Origin: SIG454 sp045646365
Lineage (GTDB): Bacteria > Bacillota > Clostridia > Monoglobales > Monoglobaceae
Assembly: GCA_045646365.1 (NCBI GenBank)
Contig: JAZRKP010000075.1
Coordinates: 186,001-250,000 of the forward strand
Length of the DNA stretch: 64,000 bases
Direction of reading: 5' to 3'
Part shown: positions 53,022 to 62,488 of the stretch, one piece after another
How the letters are laid out: the number at the start of each line of letters is the position of its first letter
Position numbering within the stretch: the stretch's first letter is position 1
Translations under genes and position numbers: made by a program
Notes under the pieces: generated by a model
The model's database searches: none
Seen by the model: the letters and a program-made list of their open reading frames with translations, nothing else
Told to the model about the DNA's origin: nothing

Positions 53022-54473
53022 ATGAGCAATGAAGTAAGAACAAGATTTGCACCAAGCCCAACGGGTTATATGCATATCGGTAATTTAAGAACAGCACTCT
53101 ATACCTATCTTTTGACAAGATCAAAAGGCGGTAAGTTTATTTTGAGAATTGAGGATACTGACCAGGAGCGTCTTGTTGAGGGTGCAACAGATGTTATCTA
53201 TCGCACAATGAAAGACACAGGTCTTATCCACGATGAAGGTCCGGATATCGGCGGTGAATACGGTCCGTATATCCAGAGCGAAAGAAGAAACATATATAAA
53301 GAATATGCGGAAAAGCTTGTTGAACTGGGTCACGCTTACTACTGTTTCTGTAGTAAGGAAAGGCTTGACGACCTCCGTGAAAAGCAGGAAGCGGCAAAAG
53401 TTCCGACGAAATATGACGGACTCTGCTCAAGACTTACAAAGGAAGAAGTTCAGGCAAAGCTTGATGCAGGTGAGCCATATGTTATCAGACAGAAAATGCC
53501 GAAATACGGTAAAACAACATTTAAGGACGAGGTTTTTGGCGAGATTTCCGTTGAGAATGCAATCCTTGACGATAATGTTCTTCTTAAGGCGGACGGTCTC
53601 CCGACATATAACTTTGCAAATGTTATAGATGACCATTTGATGAATGTAACTCATATCATAAGAGGCTCGGAATACCTTTCCTCAACACCAAAATATAATC
53701 TTCTCTATGAGGCGTTTGGTTGGGATATTCCAACATATATCCATGTTTCTCCGGTTATGAGAGATGCACAGAAAAAGCTCTCAAAACGAGACGGCGATGC
53801 GTCTTACGAAGATTTTATCAAAAAGGGTTATCTTAAGGAAGCTATCGTGAACTATATCGCCCTTTTGGGTTGGTCTCCGGGTGGCGACAGAGAGAAGTAT
53901 ACTATTGATGAGCTTATCGAAATCTTTGATGTTAAGGGAATCAGTAAATCTCCTGCAATCTTTGACGAAAATAAACTTGCTTGGCTTAACGGCGAATATA
54001 TAAGAGAACTTTCAGCAGAAGCTTTCCACGAAAAAGCTCTCCCGTGGTATAAGGGTGTTATTGAAAATCCTGCTATTGATTTAGCTGAGGTTTCCGCTCT
54101 CTTGCAGAAACGATGCGAAAAGCTGAGCGACATTCCTGAACAGGTTGACTTTTTCGATGAACTTCCTGAATATGACATCGAAATGTATACCCATAAGAAA
54201 ATGAAGACAAATCCGGAAAATTCACTTGTTTCTCTTGAAAATATCCTGCCTGTCATTGAGGGAATAGAAGATTGGACATTTGATAATCTCCACGACGCTT
54301 TAATGGAACTTGTTGCAAAGATGGAAGTTAAGAACGGAATTGTTCTCTGGCCACTCCGTGTTGCAGTTTCCGGTAAGGCGTTTACCCCGGGCGGCGGCGT
54401 TGAAATTGCTTATATTCTTGGCAAAGACGAAACAATCAGCCGTATTAAAAAGGGTATTGAAAAATTAAAATAA
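53022..54473 (+). CDS. gltX: Glutamyl-tRNA synthetase
   Basis: Charges tRNA-Glu, and in organisms without GlnRS also tRNA-Gln before amidation. The 483 residues are a class I synthetase with [18 protein letters not shown] (HIGH-type motif) and KLSKRDGD (KMSKS-type motif), followed by the helical anticodon-binding domain. AAAAAGGAAGG precedes the ATG. Confidence 0.97.
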   Translation: MSNEVRTRFAPSPTGYMHIGNLRTALYTYLLTRSKGGKFILRIEDTDQERLVEGATDVIYRTMKDTGLIHDEGPDIGGEYGPYIQSERRNIYKEYAEKLVELGHAYYCFCSKERLDDLREKQEAAKVPTKYDGLCSRLTKEEVQAKLDAGEPYVIRQKMPKYGKTTFKDEVFGEISVENAILDDNVLLKADGLPTYNFANVIDDHLMNVTHIIRGSEYLSSTPKYNLLYEAFGWDIPTYIHVSPVMRDAQKKLSKRDGDASYEDFIKKGYLKEAIVNYIALLGWSPGGDREKYTIDELIEIFDVKGISKSPAIFDENKLAWLNGEYIRELSAEAFHEKALPWYKGVIENPAIDLAEVSALLQKRCEKLSDIPEQVDFFDELPEYDIEMYTHKKMKTNPENSLVSLENILPVIEGIEDWTFDNLHDALMELVAKMEVKNGIVLWPLRVAVSGKAFTPGGGVEIAYILGKDETISRIKKGIEKLK

Positions 54474-54481
54474 AGGACTTG

Positions 54482-55681
54482 ATGATAATGGATATGAAAT
54501 CTAAATTCTCGGATAAGGTTGCCCATCTTGAAGCTTCTGCAATCCGTGAAATATTTAAACTTCTTGCAAAACCTGGAATTATCTCTTTTGCAGGCGGAGC
54601 ACCTGACCCGAATTTGTTCCCGACAAAGGAGCTTTCGGATATTGCGGCAGAAATTCTCCTAAACGACGGAAAAACTGCACTTCAGTACGGAATAACAGAG
54701 GGGTATCTCCCCCTCCGTAACTGGGTTAAGGACAGACTCAAAAATCAGGGGATTGGCTCTGAGAATGATGAAACTGTAATTGTCAGTGGCGGACAGCAGG
54801 GTATCGACCTTGCGGCAAAGTCTCTTTTAAACCCCGGTGACGGCGTGGTTTGTGAAGAACCAAGCTTTATTGGCGGCTTAAATGCGTATCGTTCTAACAA
54901 TGCAGAACTTTACGGCGTTCCTGTTGAAAACGATGGGATTGACACAGAAAAGCTTGAGGAATTGCTTAAGAGCCATAAGAATATAAAAATTCTTTATACT
55001 ATTGCAACATTCCAGAATCCGTCAGGCATAACAATGTCTTTGGAAAAGCGAAAAAAAGTTTTAGAACTTGCCTCAAAATATGACTTTATCATATTTGAAG
55101 ATAACCCATACGGCGACTTGCGTTTTACAGGTGAAGAAGTTCCAACAATGAAGTCAATGGATAAAGAGGGCAGAGTTGTATACCTTGGCTCATTCTCCAA
55201 AATTCTTGCACCGGGTCTCCGTCTTGGTTTCACTTGTGCAAATAAAGAACTTATGGAAAGAATGATTATCTGTAAGCAGGTTGAAGATGTGCATACAAAT
55301 GTGCTTTCTCAGATGGTTGCATATAATTTTGTTACTAAATATTCAATCGATGAGCATATCGCAAAACTCCGTGAATGTTACGGAAGAAAATGTAAGCTTA
55401 TGATTGAGTGTATTGATAAGTTCTTCCCTGAAAGTGTTAAACACACAAACCCTGAGGGCGGTTTGTTCTTGTTCTGCACAATGCCTGAGGGGTATGATGC
55501 GAAAGCGGTTATGGCAAAGGCTTTAGAGAGCGGGGTTGCGTTTGTTCCGGGCTCAACAACAATGATTGATGATAAAGCACCGTCGAATACATTCCGTCTT
55601 AACTATTCAACGGCAAGTGAGGACGATATTAAGTGCGGTATTGAGGCGCTTGGTAAGGTGCTTCACGAAATTTTAGATTGA
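54482..55681 (+). CDS. PLP-dependent aminotransferase, class I/II (2-aminoadipate type)
   Basis: The 399 residues have the fold-type I core with ISFAGGAPDPNLFP near the start, the substrate loop and the PLP lysine in SFSKILAPGLRLGF. It lacks an N-terminal GntR domain, so it is an enzyme and not a MocR regulator. Relatives are LysN-like aminotransferases with broad amino-acid range. Start is ATG at 54482 or 54488; AAAGGA lies upstream. It follows gltX by eight bases. Confidence 0.88.
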   Translation: MIMDMKSKFSDKVAHLEASAIREIFKLLAKPGIISFAGGAPDPNLFPTKELSDIAAEILLNDGKTALQYGITEGYLPLRNWVKDRLKNQGIGSENDETVIVSGGQQGIDLAAKSLLNPGDGVVCEEPSFIGGLNAYRSNNAELYGVPVENDGIDTEKLEELLKSHKNIKILYTIATFQNPSGITMSLEKRKKVLELASKYDFIIFEDNPYGDLRFTGEEVPTMKSMDKEGRVVYLGSFSKILAPGLRLGFTCANKELMERMIICKQVEDVHTNVLSQMVAYNFVTKYSIDEHIAKLRECYGRKCKLMIECIDKFFPESVKHTNPEGGLFLFCTMPEGYDAKAVMAKALESGVAFVPGSTTMIDDKAPSNTFRLNYSTASEDDIKCGIEALGKVLHEILD

Positions 55682-55697
55682 TTCTGAGGAGTAAACA

Positions 55698-56708
55698 ATG
55701 GAAAATATTGAATCAAAGAAAAGAATTTTAAGTGCAATTCAGCCAACAGGGGTGTTGACTCTCGGGAATTATGTGGGGGCGCTCCGAAATTTTGTTGAGC
55801 TTCAGAAAGAGGATCAGTATGAGTGCTTTTATATGATAGCTGATTTGCATTCTATAACAGTTAAGCAAGAGCCAAAGGATTTGAGAAAGAACAGCCTTGA
55901 CCTTTTGGCATTGTTTCTCGCCAGCGGTCTTGACGGGGAAAAGGACCCGATTTTCTTCCAGTCCCATGTCCCTGCCCATTCTCAGCTCGGCTGGGTACTT
56001 GATTGCTTCACATACTTTGGCGAACTTTCAAGAATGACACAGTTTAAGGATAAATCAAGCAAACACGCGGATAATATAAATGCAGGTCTTTTTACCTACC
56101 CAAGCCTTATGGCAGCAGATATTCTGCTCTATCAGGCGGACCTTGTTCCAATCGGAAAAGACCAGAAACAGCATCTTGAACTTACCCGTGACCTTGCGAC
56201 AAGATTTAATCATACATACAGTGATACATTTAAAGTGCCTGAACCGTATATTCCAAAGGTTGGGGCGAAGATTATGAGTCTTCAGAATCCTTTGCAGAAA
56301 ATGTCAAAGTCTGATCCCAACGAAAACTCGTATATCCTTATGCTTGACCCCCTTGACAGAATTGTTAATAAGATTAAAAGAGCGGTTACTGACAGTGACG
56401 CTTGCGTTAAGAGAGGGGAAGGCAAGGAAGGCGTTGAAAATCTGATGAGTATTTACAGCGCAATGACAGGGAAAACTATGGACGAAATCGAAGTTGAGTT
56501 CGACGGAAAAGGCTATGGCGACTTTAAAATGGCGGTTGCTGAGTCGGTTGTGTCTGTGCTTGGACCGATTCAGGAAAAATATAAGGACTATATCAAAAAC
56601 AAGGATTATCTTGAAAAGATATACAGAAGCGGTGCGGAAAGAGCGGCTTATGTTGCCAATAAAACAGTAAGCAAGGTTAATCGTAAGGTTGGATTTATTC
56701 AGCCGTAA
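55698..56708 (+). CDS. trpS: Tryptophanyl-tRNA synthetase
   Basis: Charges tRNA-Trp. The 336 residues carry the class I signatures SAIQPTGVLTLGNYVGAL and KMSKSDPNEN. TGAGGAG precedes the ATG. The 16-base gap before it leaves no room for a T-box leader. Confidence 0.97.
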   Translation: MENIESKKRILSAIQPTGVLTLGNYVGALRNFVELQKEDQYECFYMIADLHSITVKQEPKDLRKNSLDLLALFLASGLDGEKDPIFFQSHVPAHSQLGWVLDCFTYFGELSRMTQFKDKSSKHADNINAGLFTYPSLMAADILLYQADLVPIGKDQKQHLELTRDLATRFNHTYSDTFKVPEPYIPKVGAKIMSLQNPLQKMSKSDPNENSYILMLDPLDRIVNKIKRAVTDSDACVKRGEGKEGVENLMSIYSAMTGKTMDEIEVEFDGKGYGDFKMAVAESVVSVLGPIQEKYKDYIKNKDYLEKIYRSGAERAAYVANKTVSKVNRKVGFIQP

Positions 56709-56722
56709 CAGGAGGCGAAATT

Positions 56723-57787
56723 ATGTTATCAGTAACTAATCCACAAATTCTTTTTGTCGTCCTTGCTATGGTTGTTGCTTTTTTGATTTCCTTTGCGGCA
56801 ACCCCCGTTGTTATCGGAATTGCTAAGAAAATCAAGGCGATAGATGTGCCAAAAGACGAAAGAAGAGTCCATAAAAAACCAATTCCGCTTATCGGCGGTC
56901 TGGCAATATTCTATGGTTTTTTGATAAGCGTTCTTTGTTTTTGCGATATTGATGAGCCTATAATTGGAATTTTACTCGGAGCAATGGTTATCGTTATTAC
57001 AGGCGTAATCGACGATAAATATAGCCTTCCTGCAAAACTCAAACTGTTAATGCAAATCGTTGCGGCGGTTATAGTTTTGGTGTTTGGGGTTGAAATTAAG
57101 TATATCGAAAACCCGTTCACTAACGAATATATAACATTTGGCTGGCTCTCAATTCCGATAACAATAATCTGGATAGCAGGCGTTACCAATGCGGTTAATT
57201 TAACCGATGGTCTTGACGGACTTGCGGCAGGGATTTCCACTATCGCATCTTTAAGCTTGCTGATTTTGATTATGTTCACAGACAATCTCAATCTTGCCAT
57301 AATAACTGCGGCGCTTGCCGGGGCAGGATTTGGCTTTTTACCATATAATTTTAATCCTGCAAAGATTTTTATGGGCGATACGGGTTCAATGTTTTTAGGA
57401 TATATGCTTGCCTGCATATCTGTCCAGGGACTAATGAAAACCTATACCGTTATATCTTTTGCAATGCCAATTTTGGTTTTGGGACTTCCGATATTTGATA
57501 CAATCTTCGCAATAGTGAGAAGACTTGTAACAGGTCGCTCAATAATGTCTCCCGACAGAGGACATCTTCATCATAGACTTCTGGATATGGGATTCAGCCA
57601 GAGACAAACTGTTACGATTTTGTATACACTGACGGCAATCCTTTGTCTGACAGCATTGGTTATGTTTCTGAGAAATGCAATGAGCGGACTTATTCTTGTC
57701 TTTGCGGTTGTGCTTATAATAATCGTAAGCTTTGCAGTCCTTGATGCAAAATCAGAGAAAACAAATATAGAGAAAAATAACGAATAA
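56723..57787 (+). CDS. tagO: Undecaprenyl-phosphate GlcNAc-1-phosphate transferase (TagO/WecA type)
   Basis: Transfers a sugar phosphate from a UDP-sugar to undecaprenyl phosphate, starting teichoic acid or other wall-polymer synthesis. The 354 residues span about 10 membrane helices with the family motifs VIDDKYSLPAKLK, NLTDGLDGLAAG, GDTGSMFLGY and the His-rich loop RGHLHHRLLDMG. This pattern fits TagO/WecA better than MraY. AGGAGG precedes the ATG. Terminator follows. Confidence 0.92.
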   Translation: MLSVTNPQILFVVLAMVVAFLISFAATPVVIGIAKKIKAIDVPKDERRVHKKPIPLIGGLAIFYGFLISVLCFCDIDEPIIGILLGAMVIVITGVIDDKYSLPAKLKLLMQIVAAVIVLVFGVEIKYIENPFTNEYITFGWLSIPITIIWIAGVTNAVNLTDGLDGLAAGISTIASLSLLILIMFTDNLNLAIITAALAGAGFGFLPYNFNPAKIFMGDTGSMFLGYMLACISVQGLMKTYTVISFAMPILVLGLPIFDTIFAIVRRLVTGRSIMSPDRGHLHHRLLDMGFSQRQTVTILYTLTAILCLTALVMFLRNAMSGLILVFAVVLIIIVSFAVLDAKSEKTNIEKNNE

Positions 57788-57813
57788 AAAATCCCCTTTA
57801 TGGGGATTTTTTA
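57788..57813. terminator. Bidirectional terminator, tagO / ylmC
   Basis: AAAATCCCC (57788-57796) and GGGGATTTT (57802-57810), loop TTTAT, with T and A tracts. Confidence 0.9.
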
Positions 57814-58050
57814 TTCCATTTCAATTATTATTAAATCATCACCAATGGTCTTGATATGTTCCCATTTTATAATTATGTCTGAATCCTTGCCGAAAAGTCC
57901 CATTATACGGTAGTTCCCCGGAACAACAATGGAAACAAGATTCCCTGTTTCAATATCAATTTCAATGTCGGAGGGAAATCCAAGCCTTGCTCCGGTTTTT
58001 ATATTTATAACTTCCTTATTTCTTATATCATTAACACTACAAATTCCCAT
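57811..58050 (-). CDS. ylmC: YlmC/YmxH-family sporulation protein (PRC-barrel)
   Basis: The 79 residues are one PRC-barrel domain, typical of the YlmC/YmxH family: VNDIRNKEVINIKTGARLGF, DIEIDIETG and a last strand IKTIGDDLIII. The start at 58050 has AGGGGG upstream; a nine-codon extension is rejected. In Bacillus and many Clostridia ylmC lies near sigG, as here (divergent, 95 bases apart), which supports the call. Its biochemical role is unknown. Confidence 0.85.
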   Translation of the reverse strand: MGICSVNDIRNKEVINIKTGARLGFPSDIEIDIETGNLVSIVVPGNYRIMGLFGKDSDIIIKWEHIKTIGDDLIIIEME

Positions 58051-58145
58051 AAAAATACCCCCTACTATATTATTCAAATATTGTATAATTTATCACAAAC
58101 CAACCAATAATGTAATTGAAAAATATCAGTAAGGAGACCGAATTT

Positions 58146-58919
58146 GTGATAATAAACAAAGTTGAGATTTGCGGAGTCAACACATCGAAGTTGCCTAATC
58201 TGTCGGAAAAACGGAAACAGGAGTTATTTGTTAGAATCAAGCAAGGGGACAAGCTTGCAAGACAAGAGTTTATTTACGGAAATTTACGGCTTGTATTAAG
58301 TGTATTGCAGAAATTCAATAACAGAGGTGAGAATGCAGATGACCTCTTTCAAATCGGTTGTATTGGGCTTATAAAGGCACTTGATAACTTTGACACATCC
58401 CACGGAGTAAAGTTTTCGACATATGCCGTGCCGATGATAATAGGGGAAATCAGACGGTATTTGAGGGATAATAATGCCTTGAGAGTAAGCAGGAGTTTAA
58501 GGGATATTGCATATAAGGCTCTGGCAGTTCGTGAAAGGCTTATTTCGGAAAATGGTAAAGAGCCAACAAATGCAGAAATTGCAAAGGAACTTAATGTTAA
58601 GACGGAGGAGGTAGATATGGCACTAGATGCTATTATGGACCCTGTTTCGTTGAATGAGCCTGTCTATCACGACGGCGGAGATGCAGTTTATGTTATGGAT
58701 CAGGTCAAGGACGAAAAAAATACCGACGAAAAGTGGATTGATGATATTTCGCTGAGTGAAGCAATAAAGAAATTGCCACAGAGGGAACAAAATATTATTT
58801 CTCTACGCTTTTTCAATGGGAAAACACAAATGGAAATAGCGGAAGAAATAGGTATTTCACAGGCACAGGTGTCAAGACTTGAGAAAAATGCAATAACACA
58901 TATGAAAAAATATTTATGA
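58146..58919 (+). CDS. sigG: Sporulation sigma factor SigG
   Basis: Directs late forespore transcription. The 257 residues start MIINKVEICGVNTSKLP, the near-invariant SigG N-terminus where anti-sigma factors bind. Region 2 follows (NLRLVLSVLQKF, DDLFQIGCIGLIKALDNFD), and then the region 4 helix-turn-helix (QMEIAEEIGISQAQVSRLEK). The start is GTG at 58146, nine bases after AAGGAGA; an upstream reading is rejected. This is direct evidence for endospore formation. Confidence 0.95.
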   Translation: MIINKVEICGVNTSKLPNLSEKRKQELFVRIKQGDKLARQEFIYGNLRLVLSVLQKFNNRGENADDLFQIGCIGLIKALDNFDTSHGVKFSTYAVPMIIGEIRRYLRDNNALRVSRSLRDIAYKALAVRERLISENGKEPTNAEIAKELNVKTEEVDMALDAIMDPVSLNEPVYHDGGDAVYVMDQVKDEKNTDEKWIDDISLSEAIKKLPQREQNIISLRFFNGKTQMEIAEEIGISQAQVSRLEKNAITHMKKYL

Positions 58920-58927
58920 AAATAAGA

Positions 58928-58962
58928 AAATGGTGTAAAAACTATGTTTTTACACCATTTTT
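58928..58962. terminator. Bidirectional terminator, sigG / obgE
   Basis: AAATGGTGTAAAAAC (58928-58942) and GTTTTTACACCATTT (58946-58960) form a perfect 15-bp stem with a 3-base loop. Confidence 0.92.
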
Positions 58963-58968
58963 AAAAAG

Positions 58969-60240
58969 TTATCTTACATAATCAAATTCAAAGTCATAAA
59001 TATTAACAAGGTCGCCCTCGTTAATTCCTGCTTCTTCAAGCTTATCGATAACGCCGTATTTGCGGAGCGCTCTCTGGAAATACTGAAGAGATTCATAATC
59101 GTCAAAATTTGTGGACTCAACAAGATTTTTAACTCTAAGTCCCTCAACAAAATAAATTCCGTCCTCAACAATGATTTCGATTTTGTCCATATCGGTCTGC
59201 TTAAATTCGTCAAAGTCAAACATTTCGTATTCTTCGACTTCTTCGGGAATGGTTGAGAGAAGATAGTATGCTTCGTTCAAGACCTCGGCAACGCCCATTT
59301 TAGTCGCTCCCGAAATTGCAAAAACCTTATAGCCCATTCCCTCAATTTCTTCTTTGAAAGCCTCAAAGTTATCGTTAAAGGTTGGAATATCAGCCTTGTT
59401 CGCAACAACAATCTGAGGTTTTTGGGCAAGCTTTTCACTATATTCAAAAAGCTCTGCATTTATGGTTCTGAAATCGTCTAACGGGTCTCTGCCCTCAATG
59501 CCTGAAACATCGACAAAATGGAGGAGGACCTTTGTTCTCTCAACATGGCGGAGAAATTCGTGGCCAAGTCCAACACCCTCGTGGGCACCTTCGATAATTC
59601 CCGGAATATCGGCTATAACAAAGCTTCCGTCACCCATATTAACAACCCCTAAGTTTGGTTCAAGAGTTGTAAAATGGTAATTGGCAATCTTGGGACGGGC
59701 GTCACTAACGATAGACAAAAATGTTGACTTACCAACATTCGGAAATCCCAAAAGACCAACATCAGCAATAAGCTTAAGCTCAAGAGTAATCTCTCTTGCA
59801 TCACCCGGCATACCTGCCTTTGCAAACTTCGGAGTCTGTCTTGTTGAAGTTGCAAAGTGGGAGTTACCCCAACCGCCGCTACCGCCTTTTGCGATTATAA
59901 AACTGTCTCCGTCATTTTTAAGGTCGCAGATAACCTTTCCGCTTTCCTTGTCACGGATAATTGTTCCGCAAGGGAATTTAATGAAAAGGTCCTCGCCGTT
60001 TTTTCCGCTTCGACGACCGTCACGACCGTTTCCGCCGTCCTGAGCGGCATACTTTTTCTTGTAACGGAAATCAATTAAAGTGCTGACATTTTTGTCGGCA
60101 ACCGCAACAACATTTCCGCCGTTTCCGCCGTCTCCGCCGTCGGGACCGCCTGCAGCAACATATTTTTCACGATGGAAAGTAACAGCACCGTTTCCGCCGT
60201 TTCCCGCCTGAATGAAAATAGTAGATGTATCACGAAACAT
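58969..60240 (-). CDS. obgE: Obg GTPase
   Basis: A ribosome-assembly and stress GTPase. The 423 residues have the glycine-rich Obg fold (about 1-158, with GGDGGNGGNVV), the G domain with LLGFPNVGKSTFLS and FVIADIPGIIEGAHEG, and a C-terminal OCT domain present in Gram-positive members. AAAAGGAGATG precedes the ATG. The order rplU-rpmA-obgE is standard. Confidence 0.97.
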   Translation of the reverse strand: MFRDTSTIFIQAGNGGNGAVTFHREKYVAAGGPDGGDGGNGGNVVAVADKNVSTLIDFRYKKKYAAQDGGNGRDGRRSGKNGEDLFIKFPCGTIIRDKESGKVICDLKNDGDSFIIAKGGSGGWGNSHFATSTRQTPKFAKAGMPGDAREITLELKLIADVGLLGFPNVGKSTFLSIVSDARPKIANYHFTTLEPNLGVVNMGDGSFVIADIPGIIEGAHEGVGLGHEFLRHVERTKVLLHFVDVSGIEGRDPLDDFRTINAELFEYSEKLAQKPQIVVANKADIPTFNDNFEAFKEEIEGMGYKVFAISGATKMGVAEVLNEAYYLLSTIPEEVEEYEMFDFDEFKQTDMDKIEIIVEDGIYFVEGLRVKNLVESTNFDDYESLQYFQRALRKYGVIDKLEEAGINEGDLVNIYDFEFDYVR

Positions 60241-60308
60241 TACAAATCATCTCCTTTTCAATTTAAAATCAAAAGGTGCACCCAAAAGGGCACACCTTAA
60301 AAGTCATA

Positions 60309-60569
60309 TTATTGAGCAATCTCGTAAACACTAACCTGTTTCTTATCCTTGCCCTTGCGTTCAAACTTAACGCTACCGTTAATCAATGCAAACAATGTAT
60401 CATCGCTACCTTTGCCAACATTGAGTCCCGGATGAATTTTTGTACCACGCTGTCTAACAATAATATTACCGGCTAAAACATGCTGACCGTCACCTTTTTT
60501 AACACCAAGTCTTTTAGCCTCGGAATCACGGCCGTTTTTTGTACTGCCGACACCTTTCTTATGTGCCAT
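60309..60569 (-). CDS. rpmA: 50S ribosomal protein L27, without N-terminal extension
   Basis: Sits near the peptidyl-transferase centre. The 86 residues start directly [17 protein letters not shown]. Most Firmicutes carry an extension (for example ending in QLFA) removed by the protease Prp, whose gene lies between rplU and rpmA. Here an in-frame stop three codons upstream rules the extension out, and the 42-base gap to rplU leaves no room for prp. AGAGAGGTGA precedes the ATG. Confidence 0.97.
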   Translation of the reverse strand: MAHKKGVGSTKNGRDSEAKRLGVKKGDGQHVLAGNIIVRQRGTKIHPGLNVGKGSDDTLFALINGSVKFERKGKDKKQVSVYEIAQ

Positions 60570-60611
60570 AGAAATTCACCTCTCTATCTCATAAATAACA
60601 ATCTGATTTAA

Positions 60612-60920
60612 TTAAGCCTTAATAGCTTTGATTTCAAGCTTTGTGTAAGGCTGTCTGTGACCCTGTTTCTTGTGATAACCCTTTTTAGGCTTATACTTGT
60701 AAACAAGAATCTTCTTAGCTTTACCATTCTTAACAGCAACAGCCTCAACCTTTGCACCTTCAACATAAGGAGCACCGATTTTAACTTCTTCACCGCCAAC
60801 AGCTAAAACCTTATCGATTTCAACAGTAGCGCCTTCTTCAACTTCAAGCTTTTCAACAAAGATAAAATCGCCTTCAGCAACTTTATACTGTTTTCCGCCT
60901 GTTTCGATAACTGCGTACAT
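60612..60920 (-). CDS. rplU: 50S ribosomal protein L21
   Basis: Binds 23S rRNA. The 102 residues run from [18 protein letters not shown] to the basic C-terminal [19 protein letters not shown], full family length. TAGGAGGG precedes the ATG. It is transcribed from its own promoter and leader and is followed by rpmA and obgE. Confidence 0.97.
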   Translation of the reverse strand: MYAVIETGGKQYKVAEGDFIFVEKLEVEEGATVEIDKVLAVGGEEVKIGAPYVEGAKVEAVAVKNGKAKKILVYKYKPKKGYHKKQGHRQPYTKLEIKAIKA

Positions 60921-60925
60921 AATTC

Positions 60926-61004
60926 GTAATCCCTCCTATTACCCAAGACTCGCCAAGTGAGGTAAGCAAAATGCTTTTTCAAAACCTTTAATGAGCGGTT
61001 ACCG
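60926..61004 (-). ncRNA. L21 leader (ribosomal protein leader RNA)
   Basis: The 5' UTR between promoter and rplU contains AACC-GGTT, AAGCA-TGCTT and a TTACC...GGTAA stem enclosing CTTGGCGAG. This layout fits the Firmicutes L21 leader, which represses its operon when L21 is in excess. Assigned from position and recalled pattern, not from a covariance search. Confidence 0.6.
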
Positions 61005-61008
61005 TTAT

Positions 61009-61037
61009 ATGATACCACAAATAAAACTATTTGTCAA
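61009..61037 (-). promoter_or_regulatory. Sigma-A type promoter of rplU-rpmA-obgE
   Basis: On the minus strand TTGACA (61037-61032), 17-base spacer, TATCAT (61014-61009), placed between the end of hisIE and rplU. Confidence 0.82.
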
Positions 61038-61066
61038 CAACTTTTTTTCTGTTTACGGATAAAATT

Positions 61067-61717
61067 TTACTTTGTCATTTTCTCCTGCTTAATTTTATGG
61101 TCGATAACATGACGGGAGGCAAGCTCACGGTGAATATCTTCAAGAGAAATTCCCATTTCAATCATTAAAACCATAACATGATAGCAAAGGTCTGCTATTT
61201 CATAAACGGTTTCTTTCTTGTCATCGCTCTTTGCTCCGATTATAACCTCAGTACATTCCTCGCCAACCTTTTTCAGTATTTTATCAATACCCTTTTCAAA
61301 AAGATAGGTTGTGTATGAGCCTTCTTTTTTATCGGTTTTTCTGCCCTCGATAAGTTTCATCAGGCTTTCTAAAGAGAACTCGGAAAGTTCGTCGCTTTCC
61401 CAGACAGGCTTTGTAAAGCAGGAGTCCGTACCTGTATGGCAGGCAGGGCCGTCTTTTTCAACAGTAACAACCAAAGCGTCATTGTCGCAATCGGCGGTAA
61501 TAGAAACGATATGCTGATAATTTCCGCTTGTTTCACCTTTAAGCCAAAGCTCCTGACGGGAACGGCTGTAGAAACAGGTCAACCCCTTTTCCATAGAAAT
61601 TTCAAGGCTTTCTCTGTTCATATATGCTAAAGTAAGGACCTTTTTTGTTATACTGTCAACAACTATGGCAGGGATAAGACCTTTTTCGTCAAATTTTAAT
61701 TCATCAATGTTAATCAT
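61067..61717 (-). CDS. hisIE: Phosphoribosyl-AMP cyclohydrolase / phosphoribosyl-ATP pyrophosphatase
   Basis: Performs steps 2 and 3 of histidine synthesis in one polypeptide. Of 216 residues, the N-terminal HisI part has the zinc/magnesium site motifs [10 protein letters not shown] and CHTGTDSCF; the HisE part (about 120-216) has [15 protein letters not shown] and the helix [11 protein letters not shown]. Last gene of hisB-H-A-F-IE; a TTTAAAGGAG site lies upstream. Confidence 0.96.
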   Translation of the reverse strand: MINIDELKFDEKGLIPAIVVDSITKKVLTLAYMNRESLEISMEKGLTCFYSRSRQELWLKGETSGNYQHIVSITADCDNDALVVTVEKDGPACHTGTDSCFTKPVWESDELSEFSLESLMKLIEGRKTDKKEGSYTTYLFEKGIDKILKKVGEECTEVIIGAKSDDKKETVYEIADLCYHVMVLMIEMGISLEDIHRELASRHVIDHKIKQEKMTK

Positions 61718-61729
61718 AGTAATTCTCCT

Positions 61730-62488
61730 TTAAATTCTTACAGGAATATTTTCGTTTTTAAGAGATTGCTTTAAATCGGCAATACTAACCTCGCCAAAAT
61801 GGAAGATGGATGCGGCAAGCCCAGCATCAACCTTTGGGAGGGTTTTAAAAAGCTTGGTGAAGTCGTCAATACATCCGGCTCCGCCTGATGCGATAACGGG
61901 CACATTAACTGCATTTGAAACGGCATCAAGCATCTCCAAATCAAAACCGTTTTTAACACCGTCTGTATCGATTGAGTTTAAAACAACCTCGCCTGCACCA
62001 AGTCCAACACATTTTTTAATCCATTCGATAGCCTCAAGACCTGTGTTTTCTCTTCCGCCTTTAGCGAAAACCCTGAAAACTCCGTCAACACGCTTAACAT
62101 CAGCGGAAATAACAACACACTGGTCACCATAAAGCTTTGCCGCCTCATATATAAGATTCGGATTTTTTATAGCTCCTGAGTTTACGCTTACTTTATCGGC
62201 ACCGCATTTTAAAACACGGTCAAAGTCGGAAACTTTGTTGATGCCTCCGCCTACTGTGAGCGGAATAAAAATTGTTTTTGCAACCTCGCACAAAATATCA
62301 GTAAAAAGTGCTCTGCCTTCTGCTGATGCTGTAATGTCATAGAAAACAAGCTCGTCTGCACCATTGTCACTATAAAATTTAGCAAGCTCAGTAGGGGAAG
62401 AAACATCGGATAAGCCGAGAAAGTTCACACCCTTAACAACTCTGCCGTTTTTAACATCAAGACAAGGGATAATTCGTTTAGTAATCAT
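61730..62488 (-). CDS. hisF: Imidazole glycerol phosphate synthase, cyclase subunit
   Basis: Takes ammonia from HisH and closes the imidazole ring, releasing AICAR. The 252-residue barrel has the catalytic aspartate in IIPCLDVKNGRVVKG, DELVFYDITAS and the phosphate site ASGGAG. Its start overlaps the hisA stop (ATGA). Confidence 0.97.
   Translation of the reverse strand: MITKRIIPCLDVKNGRVVKGVNFLGLSDVSSPTELAKFYSDNGADELVFYDITASAEGRALFTDILCEVAKTIFIPLTVGGGINKVSDFDRVLKCGADKVSVNSGAIKNPNLIYEAAKLYGDQCVVISADVKRVDGVFRVFAKGGRENTGLEAIEWIKKCVGLGAGEVVLNSIDTDGVKNGFDLEMLDAVSNAVNVPVIASGGAGCIDDFTKLFKTLPKVDAGLAASIFHFGEVSIADLKQSLKNENIPVRI

Noticed and set aside
55682..55697. T-box riboswitch ahead of trpS
   Set aside because: The gap to the previous gene is only 16 bases; the same argument applies to gltX with 38 bases.
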